Shown here: piece after piece, positions 18,219-27,886 of the stretch | Layout: the number at the start of each line of letters is the position of its first letter | How positions within the stretch are numbered: the first letter of the stretch is position 1 | DNA from: Pycnococcus provasolii | Taxonomy: Eukaryota > Chlorophyta > Pseudoscourfieldiophyceae > Pseudoscourfieldiales | Assembly (NCBI GenBank): GCA_049487715.1 | Contig: CP150576.1 | Span: 186,001-250,000 of the forward strand | Length of the DNA stretch: 64,000 nucleotides | Direction of reading: 5' to 3' | The notes under the pieces: model-generated | What the model saw: only the letters and a program-made list of their open reading frames with translations | The model's database searches: none | Told to the model about the DNA's origin: nothing | Made by a program: the position numbers and the translations under genes

Positions 18219-20501
18219 TTACTTTTTGGGCTTGTAAGCCTCCGTCATGGACTTGGCACCATAGAACATGCCGTCCATTTTTGTCACCTTGGACGTATCC
18301 CACCCGCTGATGTCTTGATTGAAGGCTTCGGCACCCCAGAACATATAACCCATGTCCGTCACCTGTGACGTATCCCACTTGCTGATGTCTTGATTGAAGG
18401 CGTCGGCACGATAGAACATATGACTCATGTATGTCACCTTCGCTGTGTTCCACTTGCTGATGTCTTGATTGAAGGACACGGCTGAAGTGAACATGCCAAT
18501 CATGCTCGTCACCTTCGACGTGTCCCACTTGCTGATATCCTGGTTGAACTTTTCGGTACCACTGAACATTTTTCCCATGTCCGTCACCTTCGACGTGTCC
18601 CAGTTGCTGATATCCTGGTTGAAGGCTTGGGCATCCTTGAACATACTGGCCATGCATATCACCTTCGCTGTGTTCCACTTGCTGATGACTTGGTTGAAGG
18701 CTTTGGCATTATTGAACATAAATCTCATGTCCGTCACCTTAGACGTGTCCCATCCGCTGATGTTCTTGTTGAAGGCTGAGGTTTGAGCATCACTATAATC
18801 CTCAACATCCTCACATCTGAACATACCATACATGCTCGTCACCTTCGACGTGTCCCACTTGCTGATATCCTGGTTGAAGGCTAATGCACCACTGAACATT
18901 TCGCCCATGTTGGTCACCTGCGACGTGTCCCAGTTGCTGATATCCTCGTTGAAGGATGCCACATCCTTCAAGCCCTTGAACAGAGCACTCATGTCCGTCA
19001 CAGCAGAAGTATCCCACGCGTTCATGCTACCAAAGTATTGAAGGAATGCTGCACGGTTCATTGCACTCCGGGCCTTAAGCCGCTCTCGCAAATCGTCATT
19101 ATTTTTGACTTTGGGAGACACAGTAAATGGACAAGCATCCTTGGCGTCGAGGTCCTGCTTGAGCTTGGCATTCTCCTGCTTGAGCTTGGAAATATCCTGC
19201 TCCTTGGCGGCGAGGTCATTCTTGAGACTGGCAATCTCATTCTCCTTGTCGGCGAAGTCCTTCCGGAGCTTGTCGATTTCACCACTGGCATTCTCGACAA
19301 TCTCCTGCTCCTTCTTGGCGTGGTCCTTCTTGAGACTGGCAATCTCATTATCCTTGGCGGCGAAGTCCTCCTTGAGCTTTTTGATTTCAATCAAAAATGC
19401 AATCTGTGCAAAATGCAATGGGCAATCTGTGCCAGCCGACCCATCGGTTTCAGTATTCTGAGTCAACTTGGATTCCGCCTCTCCAGTGTAGTACCCCTGA
19501 TTCTCAGCTTCGACAAACTGAGCGTTGTAATATTGATCACCTTGGCCATCTGAGTCATTGGGGGGGGGGATTGGATCTGTTGATTGGCTGAGGCGCCGGC
19601 GGCGAGACTTCTCAGCCACGACGGTGTCGGTCATCACGATCGTTCCATCCTCCTTGGTCACATTCAGCGACGTTGCCGTAACGTTGATGACATCGCCACG
19701 CGCCGAGTAAAACGCGACGGCGTTTGCCTTGCCTGGCGCACCACCGTGTGTCTCTGCGCCGGTAATGCTGTAGATCAGGGAGGAGCCGTCCGGCTTACCG
19801 AGCGTCAGCGAGCCGATCGCGCGGAGATCCGACGCTGACTTCTTCACCGCGTTGTAGATGGAATCCGTCTTCGTCACCTTTGCTGTCGCCGAAGGCTTGC
19901 TGGACCCCTTCGCGAACGTGATGCCGGTCTTGCTGTCCGTCTTCGTCTCCTTGCTCGCCTCGACGACCACCGCGGTGAGTCCGACGATGACGCCCACGAG
20001 GGCGCACAGGATGACCAAGAGAACTCCGCTGAAGATCGTGAGTCGCTTGGTTGTCTTCTTGGATTCTTTGTAGAGCTCCGCACCACGAGCAAGCTCCATG
20101 GGCGCGACCGTTCCGTCACCGTCGACGTCGAACACCTTAAGTGTTGCCTGAATCTCCTTGGGCAGCGTCTTGATGGCGATGGAGCCTTCCTTGTTCGCCT
20201 TCTTCAAGTCCACGTACACGGTGAGGATCTCCGTGAGCTCGTCCAACTCGATCTTGCCGTTTTTCTCGTCGTCAATCTCGTCCAGGAGCGGTTGCACCTT
20301 CTTGGGAAACGAAGAGACTTTGAGATAAGTCATCTCCGCAGACATGGGGTCAGGCAGTTCGTTCGGGTCGATGATGCCGTTTCCGTTGGTATCATATTGC
20401 GCGAGTTTCTCACGCAGTTCCGGCGGGCAGTCGGCGATACGAACGCCGTGCAGCACCTTGCGCACCTCGCCGAGTGCGTGGTTCCCAGCCGGAGTAAACA
20501 T
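18219..20501 (-). CDS. membrane protein: EF-hands + TM + coiled coil + BspA-type (DUF285) repeats
   Basis: 760 aa. Three EF-hand loops (37-48 DTNGNGIIDPNE, 77-88, 125-136 DVDGDGTVAPME) precede a single membrane helix (~154-180). A Ser/Thr-rich region follows, then a Lys/Glu heptad-like coiled coil (~370-455). The C-terminus has ten tandem units, nine of them complete (~510-755), with the pattern MxxMFxxAxxFNQDISxWDTSxVT. This is the BspA-like leucine-rich repeat (DUF285), found in bacterial surface proteins and expanded in many protists. The topology predicts Ca2+-sensing EF-hands inside and an adhesive repeat stalk outside. Function is unknown. Units repeat at DNA level every 75 bp between ~18240 and 19020, with one longer unit (18786-18825). 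Confidence 0.8.
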   Translation of the reverse strand: MFTPAGNHALGEVRKVLHGVRIADCPPELREKLAQYDTNGNGIIDPNELPDPMSAEMTYLKVSSFPKKVQPLLDEIDDEKNGKIELDELTEILTVYVDLKKANKEGSIAIKTLPKEIQATLKVFDVDGDGTVAPMELARGAELYKESKKTTKRLTIFSGVLLVILCALVGVIVGLTAVVVEASKETKTDSKTGITFAKGSSKPSATAKVTKTDSIYNAVKKSASDLRAIGSLTLGKPDGSSLIYSITGAETHGGAPGKANAVAFYSARGDVINVTATSLNVTKEDGTIVMTDTVVAEKSRRRRLSQSTDPIPPPNDSDGQGDQYYNAQFVEAENQGYYTGEAESKLTQNTETDGSAGTDCPLHFAQIAFLIEIKKLKEDFAAKDNEIASLKKDHAKKEQEIVENASGEIDKLRKDFADKENEIASLKNDLAAKEQDISKLKQENAKLKQDLDAKDACPFTVSPKVKNNDDLRERLKARSAMNRAAFLQYFGSMNAWDTSAVTDMSALFKGLKDVASFNEDISNWDTSQVTNMGEMFSGALAFNQDISKWDTSKVTSMYGMFRCEDVEDYSDAQTSAFNKNISGWDTSKVTDMRFMFNNAKAFNQVISKWNTAKVICMASMFKDAQAFNQDISNWDTSKVTDMGKMFSGTEKFNQDISKWDTSKVTSMIGMFTSAVSFNQDISKWNTAKVTYMSHMFYRADAFNQDISKWDTSQVTDMGYMFWGAEAFNQDISGWDTSKVTKMDGMFYGAKSMTEAYKPKK

Positions 20502-21395
20502 AAGGTTATGAGCTTAAGGGACAGGGTCGATGGAGAGCTGATGAAGTACTTCTTCTTCTTCGAGCGACGAGCGTTGCTGACGTATCTTCTGAGGAGACAC
20601 CCAGGTGGTGACTAGCAATACTAAAAAAGGAGGTCAACAAGAAACAGGCATGCACCAGCTGGCGCAAGATTCGCAAAGGTTTCTTGTAAGTTAACCTTAA
20701 GTAGTGCGATGAAGAGTAGAATGACGAAGAACACCACTGAACACAGACGTCACCTCGAGTAGACGAGTACTCGACACCGCCTGTGCAACTCACTCACTCG
20801 GTCACCCTGTGCAACCAAGGGGAGATGAGAATGAGGTGTATTTGATACTAACCTTAAGGGCGGTCCCTCGGGAGAGGGAGATCACGTGACAGCCTCCTCT
20901 ATAGTGGGGACTCCCCTATCAAGGGTGGCGGATAAATCACGTGATATGTACCTCCCAATTGGGGGTTTTGGATGTTCCGCGTATCCCTCACAATTGGGGG
21001 TTCACCTCACAGGCGTCAAGCTTACATTCCGCGAAGCAGCCGTCGACGATGGTTCGCCGCACGCACAGGCGGCTCTGCTGCGACGGCAATCTGATGCACT
21101 TAATGCGGCGACGAAGGTGTACGAGAGTGAGGGTGAGAGACTGCTGCTTCAGATTTTATTACGCCTTACAAAATTTGTGTTGTTGTTGTAATCATTTCTA
21201 CGACATGTTGCTGTCTTTCCAAAAAAAAAAACGTTCGCTGTTTATTTGAGGTAAGGATTGATTGAGGTAAAACCTAGTTTCATTATTACTAAACGGGCGA
21301 TCTTTGTCTCCATTTATGATTGATTTTGATAATTAAAAGCCGCCGCCGAAAAAAACAACAGCCCAAAAAAAAAACAGCTCTCTCCTCAACCCAAT
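20502..21395. other. intergenic with duplicated CAATTGGGGGTT motif
   Basis: Contains CAATTGGGGGTT near 20957 and 20991 and two CACGTGA E-box-like sites (~20883 and ~20938). An exon-like fragment at 21013-21191 is listed separately. No full gene is recognised. Confidence 0.4.
21013..21191 (+). CDS. possible orphan 3' exon (about 59 aa)
   Basis: After an acceptor-like CACCTCACAG, the frame reads a protein-like segment (GVKLTFREAAVDDGSPHAQA... to LLRLTKFVLLL) and stops at a TAA that is part of a TGTAA polyadenylation motif. No upstream exon was found within a short distance. It could be the last exon of an unseen gene, or a gene fragment. Confidence 0.3.
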
Positions 21396-22913
21396 CTACA
21401 TCTTCCTCGGCGGTGCCATGTCAGGCTCCGCCACCAAAACGTATGCCGGCGCTGCGGCGGCCACCTTTTGGGAAATCACCGGCTCGTGCTCCATGGCCAT
21501 GAGGGGCACGTACTCCTCCTCCTCATGCACCACACCATCCGACTCAACGGCACGGTACGGGCACCTTCGCGGTCCGCACATGCAGCAGCAGCAGCTCGAC
21601 GCGCCGAGAGCAAGGATGAGCAGAATCACCAAGCCCGCGGCGGCGCACTTGGTATGATCGTGCTCCTGGTCCATCTCCCCTTCGATAGCCATCTTCTTCG
21701 CCGAGTCAATCATGGCAGCCTCCCTGTCGAGGTCCATGGTGGAGACCTCCATCATCTCCGCAGTCTGCGGGCGCTCCTCCTGCGGACGCTCCTGCACCAT
21801 GGGCTTGTCGTCCACCTTGAATGCAACAGCCTGCGGACCACCCACCTCCAACAGCTCGTTTGTCATTTCGTCGCGCTGCATCTTCTGCATGCACACGACG
21901 CACCACGTTCCGCTCTTGGTGGGAACGAAGGACACGTCGGCGCGGATCATTGGAGGCTGGCGACGTCCGAGGTTTGCGCGAAGGTCCACGGCCATGGGGA
22001 GGGGACGCGGTCGCGGCCATTCCATCGTCCGGGGCACCATCATGGGTCGGAAGAAGCTGTCGTCGCGGAAGATGCTGTCGAACGTGGGAAAGAAGGAGTT
22101 GAGCAGGCCCCCGACGGACGACGAGGACTCGCGCCAGGAGCTTGCCGTGGCGCCGTTCTCGCACCTGCACTCCGTCTTGAATCCCGACTCTGTGGCTATG
22201 CACTCGTTCACCACCGCGCGTGAGTTGGCACACGTCGTGACGTCGCACGTCTGCCTCGCCTCCTCGCAGGCGGCGGTTTCCGCCTCAACTTCCGCCTCTG
22301 CTGCAGCGGCTTCCGCCTCCTGTGCTTGCGCCTCCGCCTCCTCCTCTTCCGCCTCATCTTGGGCTTCGGTGAGTGCCTGCACGGCGCTGTCGAACAGGCT
22401 CTTGAAGTTGTCGAGTTCCAGCTTCTGCTGCTCGGGTGTTTCCGTCTGGTCCAGCAGGGCGGACCCTTGGAACGCGCCGATTTCTTCGAGAGGGACCATC
22501 TTCTGCTCCTGAGGAGCTTCTTCTGAGGAAGCCGCCTCCTGCGTGGTTGCGGCTTCGAGTGCGACCATGGGCACATGCTTCTGCTGCTGCTCGGAAACAA
22601 CGAGCGGCGTCATGGCTGGCTCCTCCTCCGAAGCCGACTCCGAAGACGAAGAAGAGGCAGCAGCCACCAAAGGCACCAAAGAAACAGAAGACTCCGTAGA
22701 AGACTTCGAGGAAAAGGCACCCACAGGCTCCTCCAACTCCTTCTTCAAGGGAACCACCAAGTCGTCCCCAGAAGCCGAGGATGATGAGGATGAAGGAAGG
22801 ACTTGGAACGTCTTCATAGGCATGAGCGGCGCCACCAGGGCCGATGCCCCAAGAGAGAGACAACACAGAAGCAAAGCTCCTAAGAGCATAGGAAGACGCA
22901 TCGAAGGCGCCAT
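21396..22913 (-). CDS. secretory-pathway single-pass membrane protein, unknown
   Basis: 505 aa from ATG at 22913. A clear signal peptide (MRLPMLLGALLLCCLSLGASA) is followed by a Ser/Glu/Pro-rich region and an acidic Gln/Glu/Ala coiled-coil region (~200-255). A Cys-containing module comes next (~260-300, with CEEARQTCDVTTC and CRCENG), then a PRMMVPRTMEWPRPRP segment, a WCVVCMQKM CxxC motif and a membrane helix (~440-460). The helix is followed directly by CCCCMC and a short cytosolic tail. The juxtamembrane Cys cluster is a plausible palmitoylation site. No known family is recognised. It looks like a type I surface or vesicle protein. Confidence 0.65.
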   Translation of the reverse strand: MAPSMRLPMLLGALLLCCLSLGASALVAPLMPMKTFQVLPSSSSSSASGDDLVVPLKKELEEPVGAFSSKSSTESSVSLVPLVAAASSSSSESASEEEPAMTPLVVSEQQQKHVPMVALEAATTQEAASSEEAPQEQKMVPLEEIGAFQGSALLDQTETPEQQKLELDNFKSLFDSAVQALTEAQDEAEEEEAEAQAQEAEAAAAEAEVEAETAACEEARQTCDVTTCANSRAVVNECIATESGFKTECRCENGATASSWRESSSSVGGLLNSFFPTFDSIFRDDSFFRPMMVPRTMEWPRPRPLPMAVDLRANLGRRQPPMIRADVSFVPTKSGTWCVVCMQKMQRDEMTNELLEVGGPQAVAFKVDDKPMVQERPQEERPQTAEMMEVSTMDLDREAAMIDSAKKMAIEGEMDQEHDHTKCAAAGLVILLILALGASSCCCCMCGPRRCPYRAVESDGVVHEEEEYVPLMAMEHEPVISQKVAAAAPAYVLVAEPDMAPPRKM

Positions 22914-23879
22914 TTCTCTCTTGGAGAATGACGCGAAAGAGGAGGGGGGGGAGGGGCCTCGAGAACGCGTCAGAAGGAGACCTGGTTTGAGAATTGAGAG
23001 GGGTCTCGGGTGCCCAGGCACCAGGGAGAACCGGGCGACGTGGCCTTTCTCGCTCTCGGTGAGCCTCGTCGGCGTGGTGTGGGTGGGTTCCCCCCCCCCC
23101 CCCGGGGGATTTACCTCTGGGGATACCGGATCAGAGCATTCTGTATGGATGGGTGGGGTTTGGGGTTTGGGGGTTTGGTTCCTTCGCTCTTCTTTGATCG
23201 TGCTCTTCTTTGGTCGTGCTCTTCAAGAGGTCTTCGTGGTGGGTGTGTCTTCTTGGTGCCGTGGTGTGTTTGCTTGGTTGGGTTGGGTTTGCTGGCTGGT
23301 TGTGCTCGTGCTGGTGCTCGTGCTCGTGCTCGTGCTCGTGCTTTGCTCGTGTTATTTGCTGCCTGGCTGTGCTCGTGCGTCGCTCATTGGCAGCCGTGCT
23401 GTGGTTGGGGTGCTGGAGTGCTGGTTATGTACCTCGTATCGTTGGGGTGCTGGTCATCCAGACTGCACCTGTGTCATTTGCAGAGACCTGTCTGCCTGTC
23501 TGTGTCATTATTTTCCAGGCAAAACGGGGTCGAATACTGTACTCGAGGACACCACAGGCCATAAGGGTATGAAAGGGAGAGGGACGCGCCGCGCCTGTGG
23601 CCGCGCGGTGGCCGGCCGTGGGGATCCGTTCGTTGGTCGCAGTATCCCAAGGTTAAGTTTAGTTATTCTCATCTACGACCAAGATTCCCACATAAAATTT
23701 CGAGGTTTTCTCCCTTGCAGACTTGTTTCTTTTCTTCTGGCTTTGGTTTGGGATCCATCCTCTTGCAAGCTTGGACTTCTTAGAACCCTCGACGTCAGAG
23801 CGTGGACCCGTCCTCCTTCGTTTCGCGCGCAGGCATCACCATAGTGCCGTGAACTTAAGTGTCGTTGTAGTACGCGCAG
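22914..23879. other. intergenic with C14G5 run and GCTCGT microsatellite
   Basis: A C14 run joined to G5 (23090-23108) lies 177 bp upstream of the membrane-protein ATG. A GCTCGT hexamer microsatellite lies at about 23303-23345. Frames on the plus strand are open but compositionally simple and are not called. Confidence 0.5.
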
Positions 23880-24607
23880 ATGGCCGGCCTGCGCGTGCGC
23901 CTCAGGTACCAGGCATGGCCGCCGCAGGCACTCTCAAGAAGTTCTCGCCCTCACGTTCCTTGGCCTCGGCATCCTCGTTCTCTTCTCCCTCGCTCAGGAA
24001 GAGGAAGCAGCCAGCTCCTCAGCTCTCCTCAGCCAGCACCACACCTCCTGTCGCAGTACTCGTCGTTCGGACTAGGCGGGCCGGCGTCGTGCCTCGTCGT
24101 CGCAACCTCAACAGCAGAACTTACACAAGCACTTGCCAGAGGCCTTGAGGAATATCACGGACGCTGTGTGGTCATAGGAAAAGGATCGAACGTACTGTTC
24201 GACGATCGCGGGTTCTCTGGCATGGTCATCGTCAACGCCGTCGACTTTGTGCACGACGACGATGACGACATGATGCACAAAGTGCTGCGCGTCGGCGCAG
24301 GAACACCCGTCAACCGACTTGCTATGGACGTAAGCCGTGACGGGTACCGTGGCCTCGAGTTTGCGGTGGGCATACCAGGCACGGTGGGTGGTTTCACGTA
24401 CATGAACGCGGGAGCGCACGGCTCACAGGCGAGCGACGTGCTCACATCCGTGACGTGCGTCAACGCCAGCGGAGAGCGTACTGTTTTCCGAAGAGACGAC
24501 TCAGGCGAGTGGCCGAACGGGTGGTGGGACTACAGACACTCGCCCGTGATGGACTTGGATGGAGATCCGCTGGTAATCGTCGAAGTGACCATGCGCCTTC
24601 GCAGAAC

Positions 24608-24639
<32 letters not shown>

Positions 24640-24983
24640 ACGCACCGGAAAAACGCGCACAGAGATGGCTGCAACAACGCCAGGAAAGTCAGCCGGTGAA
24701 CAAGCGGTCGGCCGGATGTATTTTTCGCAATCCAGCCGCGAACGTTCCTGCCGGCAAGCTGATTGACGACGCCGGCCTGAAAGGTGCAGGTGTCGGCGGA
24801 TGCCAGGTGTCTGAGAAGCACGCCAACTACCTCGTCGGTGTCACGAGCGCATGCACGTCTGCGGACGTGCGCGCGTCGATGCGGCTCGTGCAGGAGGAGG
24901 TGCGTCGGCGCTTCGGGTACGATCTTGAGCCGGAGGTGCGCGTGCTCGACTACGACGGCGACGGCTTCCATGCGTTCCGTTGA
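23880..24983 (+). CDS. murB: UDP-N-acetylenolpyruvoylglucosamine reductase (MurB), organellar
   Basis: 367 aa. The first ~65 residues are Arg/Ser/Pro-rich with no bacterial counterpart, consistent with a plastid transit peptide. The enzyme core has the FAD-binding signature VIGKGSNVLFDD, the GIPGTVGGFTYMNAGAHG motif, the catalytic Ser in NKRSAGCIFRNP, and a C-terminal EPEVR with the catalytic Glu. A GD-repeat insertion (GDGDGDGDGDD) is a local expansion. MurB reduces the enolpyruvyl group to make UDP-N-acetylmuramic acid, the second committed step of peptidoglycan synthesis. In glaucophytes, mosses and some prasinophytes, Mur enzymes serve plastid peptidoglycan. TGTAA lies at 25032-25036. Plastid localisation is inferred. 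Confidence 0.88.
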
Positions 24984-25129
24984 TTGACTGACTGTACGTG
25001 TACACAACACGTTCTGTACATTGTCCTGTATTGTAATCTATCCCTACCTAGTACTAATTTCAACTTTAAAATAAAAACGAAATCGATTACATGCCATTCC
25101 CAAAACAGCAACAACAACAGCTCGCTCGC

Positions 25130-27379
25130 TCAAATGTAGTATTTGGGAATATGGTTTGCGCCCTTCACAACGCAAGATTTGCCCGCTGGAATGAGAGAGC
25201 GAGGTGCGCGGCGAACAAACTCCAACTCAATCTCGGACCGGCACTTAGCCCATTCCAATTTGACCTGCACCTCGTGGGTTTCCGAATGGATGTTGTTTTC
25301 TTCCCAGCGCCGCCGGCCGAAGCGCGGGATAGCCGATGATGAAGCCGATGCTGCTGCTGCAGAAGATGGCTCCTTGACAATCGTGCGATATTTGAGAAGC
25401 TTATCCATGGGAGGAAGATAGTCCTCAGGATTTGGCACAATGGATTCCAGCTCGACGTCGCAAGTGATTTCCGCATAGCGAGCGAGCTGCGGATTGCAGT
25501 CGCCGTCGCCGTAAATGTTGGAGTGCTCAAGGTCGATCAGCCTCAGGTCGTCGCACTGGTAGTGCTCCACCTTCGTGACATTGCCATCTGCGTCCCTCTC
25601 CTGTTTCATCACGCCATGTCGATACCTGCGAGCTTGAGAACGCACAAAGCTACCGATGCGACCTAGGCTGAGGGCAGATCGCATTTCATCCAGATCCTGC
25701 TGCTCGCCGAAGTAATTATATCTCTTCTCGCATGTTGCGGGAGTCCATGCGGCTTCGTCGTTGTCTTGTCGAGCTTGATCAGACGATGTTGAGGGTTTCG
25801 CCGCCGTGTCATCCCCCCCTGCATCCGACGGATCTTGCCAAGTGTGCACGCTGCCTCCACCGCTGTGATACGATGTATCGTACATCTCGTGGTCGTGCCA
25901 ATGACCAATTCGGTTTGGGTAGCACGTCAACATAGAGATCTGATCCGGTCGGAACGTCGCACGTGGTTCATTCGGATGGTCAACATCAGCGGCATTTTCC
26001 GCCTCCAGCTCCGCCGCCTTACGCTTGTGATAACTTTTCACCGCAAGATTGCGCTCCTGCATTCGTTCAATCATATCCAAAGAGGTATCTTTGATTTGCA
26101 TGCAACAGTAGCCGCGTCCGAAATCCTCGTCGAAATGCCGCAACACGGGATCATAGCACATCTCGTCGATTCCGCTGACCATCGTGCCCTTTGGCATCCA
26201 CATGTGAGCGATCACACCACGCGACGACTTACAGCCCCATCGGTAAGACCTTGCGTCATCCATCACGCCTCTGACGACAAACTCGAGTGCATAGTCCTCC
26301 GCTGACGCCGGTAGATGCTCTGGCTTGACTCCAAGCACTGCATACACCTGCTCCTTTGTGATGGCACGCTCAGCATGCGCGATTGCCCACGAAAGCGGCG
26401 TTTGCGTCCCACCACCGCAATTGTCAGCAACATCCACGACGTCGGGATTCGTCCAGAAAAAGTCTCGAAGATGCCTGCCGTTTGGGATCGAGATTTCGAG
26501 GTGGTTTTTCCGCACCATTCGCTTGACATATGGCTTGCCGATGAACGGCACGACGGGTGGTTTCTTCGGCTTTTGTGCTTTTGTAGTTGCAGCTGCTGCA
26601 CTTTTGGGTGCTTTTGGCACAGCGGCATTCTCCCCCTTGGTAGGTGCAGCTATTTCAGGTGAAAAGCCAGCTTTTTCGAGCACGATGCGTCGTACTGGCT
26701 CGTCAAGTCCGCGTTCGCGCAACGCCTCATCAGCAGCCGCCGCCACGTCGTTTTCACGCGGCGCGAACGTGAGTGTGAGCCTGTGCAAGAGTTCCATGGA
26801 CAGCTCGTTGCTGTAGTCAAAAAGGAACCTGTGCGTGATTTGCCTCGTCTGGTTCGAGCCCCCTGCTTGGCGCAGGCACACGCGCTTTAGTGCTTGTGCC
26901 ATTTCCCACTTGAACGCTCGCATGAGAAGGACGTGTCTGTTTGTTGTGTCTGCGGTGGCGTCGCCAGAAGGGTGTGCAAGTTGTGGAGTGCCTAGTCCTG
27001 CCGCTCCTGGGAGTGGTGGTGGCGGAGGTGGTGGCGGAGGCACGACGTGATGATCGGCACCCACGGGTGCCTTTCCCTTCTTCTTACGAACATGCTGCTG
27101 CTGAGAATTCGCCTCACGAATCTGCCTCTCAATGAGCCCATCACCATGGATCCCATCGGGACCATCATCTTGAGGTGCTGAAGGTGACATCCATGCGGCG
27201 TCCATCATAGCGGCGTTGCTGTTGTTGTTGGTGTTGTTGTTGTCGAGCACGGAGGGTGAAGTCGTGACAAGGGAGTTTACATAAGACATTTCATAGGCTC
27301 TTTCAGATGGGTCGGCGAAATTGGTCGGCATTTTTTGCGCGGCGGGAAAGGTCGAGCAGTCGAGGATCGTGAAATTCAT
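25130..27379 (-). CDS. conserved-looking 749-aa protein of unknown function
   Basis: Start taken as ATG at 27379 (MNFTILDCSTF); the frame runs upstream without another ATG. Residues ~100-150 are Pro/His-rich. A helical region follows (~155-260), then a Lys/Ala-rich linker. A well-structured core (~300-480) includes HLEISIPNGRHLRDFFWTNP, DVADNCGGGTQTPLSWAIAH, WGCKSSRGVIAHMWMPKGTM and FGRGYCCMQI. Further conserved-looking stretches occur around 530-560 (GHWHDHEMYDTSYH) and in the C-terminus (CDVELESIVPNPEDYLPP). No signal peptide or membrane helix is seen. No family is recognised, but codon use and composition are those of a real gene. Degenerate CCCTAA elements lie 30-75 bp upstream of the ATG. 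Confidence 0.65.
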   Translation of the reverse strand: MNFTILDCSTFPAAQKMPTNFADPSERAYEMSYVNSLVTTSPSVLDNNNTNNNSNAAMMDAAWMSPSAPQDDGPDGIHGDGLIERQIREANSQQQHVRKKKGKAPVGADHHVVPPPPPPPPPLPGAAGLGTPQLAHPSGDATADTTNRHVLLMRAFKWEMAQALKRVCLRQAGGSNQTRQITHRFLFDYSNELSMELLHRLTLTFAPRENDVAAAADEALRERGLDEPVRRIVLEKAGFSPEIAAPTKGENAAVPKAPKSAAAATTKAQKPKKPPVVPFIGKPYVKRMVRKNHLEISIPNGRHLRDFFWTNPDVVDVADNCGGGTQTPLSWAIAHAERAITKEQVYAVLGVKPEHLPASAEDYALEFVVRGVMDDARSYRWGCKSSRGVIAHMWMPKGTMVSGIDEMCYDPVLRHFDEDFGRGYCCMQIKDTSLDMIERMQERNLAVKSYHKRKAAELEAENAADVDHPNEPRATFRPDQISMLTCYPNRIGHWHDHEMYDTSYHSGGGSVHTWQDPSDAGGDDTAAKPSTSSDQARQDNDEAAWTPATCEKRYNYFGEQQDLDEMRSALSLGRIGSFVRSQARRYRHGVMKQERDADGNVTKVEHYQCDDLRLIDLEHSNIYGDGDCNPQLARYAEITCDVELESIVPNPEDYLPPMDKLLKYRTIVKEPSSAAAASASSSAIPRFGRRRWEENNIHSETHEVQVKLEWAKCRSEIELEFVRRAPRSLIPAGKSCVVKGANHIPKYYI

Positions 27380-27886
27380 CTTGGTCGGTTGAAATGGTCG
27401 CGTCCGGGCCCCTAACAACCGAACCCCTAACCCGAACCCCTACCAGGGCTTGCAAGGGACGGTCTCGAGTTCGGGTATTTGGTAAGGGTAGTTTCTTGAC
27501 CACCTGAATCAACACGTGTGATGCCATGATTTACAACACCGGTGGAATGGGTGGATCCGCGAACGTGCACTCGTGCAAGCCTCGTGCAAGCCAGAGACGC
27601 AAGCCTCCTGCACTTGCAAGCTCTTTCAAGACCATTCAAGCTCGCGGCCGGTGTGCTTCCTGACTTGCAAGCAACTTGCCCGTCGTCACCGCATCCACGC
27701 AACCTCTCGAGTCTCCATCATCAGCAGTATCCCATTTGTTACACATGTCGTCGATTCCTGCGTAAACAGGTGGGTCATCCTTGGCGGTGAAAAGCTCCTT
27801 CATTCAAGCGGTTCCTTCATTCTTTCTTGTGCACTGATATTTACACAGCCTTTTTTTTTTAAGTTTCGTCTCGGCGCATCATTCTT
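27380..27886. other. divergent promoter region with degenerate CCCTAA elements
   Basis: Between the 749-aa gene and kinesin. CCCCTAAC/CCCCTACC elements lie at 27410-27454. GCAAGC-rich short repeats lie at ~27570-27680, and a T10 run near 27850. No coding frame is convincing. Confidence 0.5.

Noticed and set aside
18240-19020. CRISPR-like regular repeats
   Set aside because: The spacing is coding: 75-bp units translate to BspA-type repeats without spacers.
22543-23844. 433-aa plus-strand open frame
   Set aside because: Antisense to the 505-aa membrane protein, then runs through C and GCTCGT repeats; no motifs.
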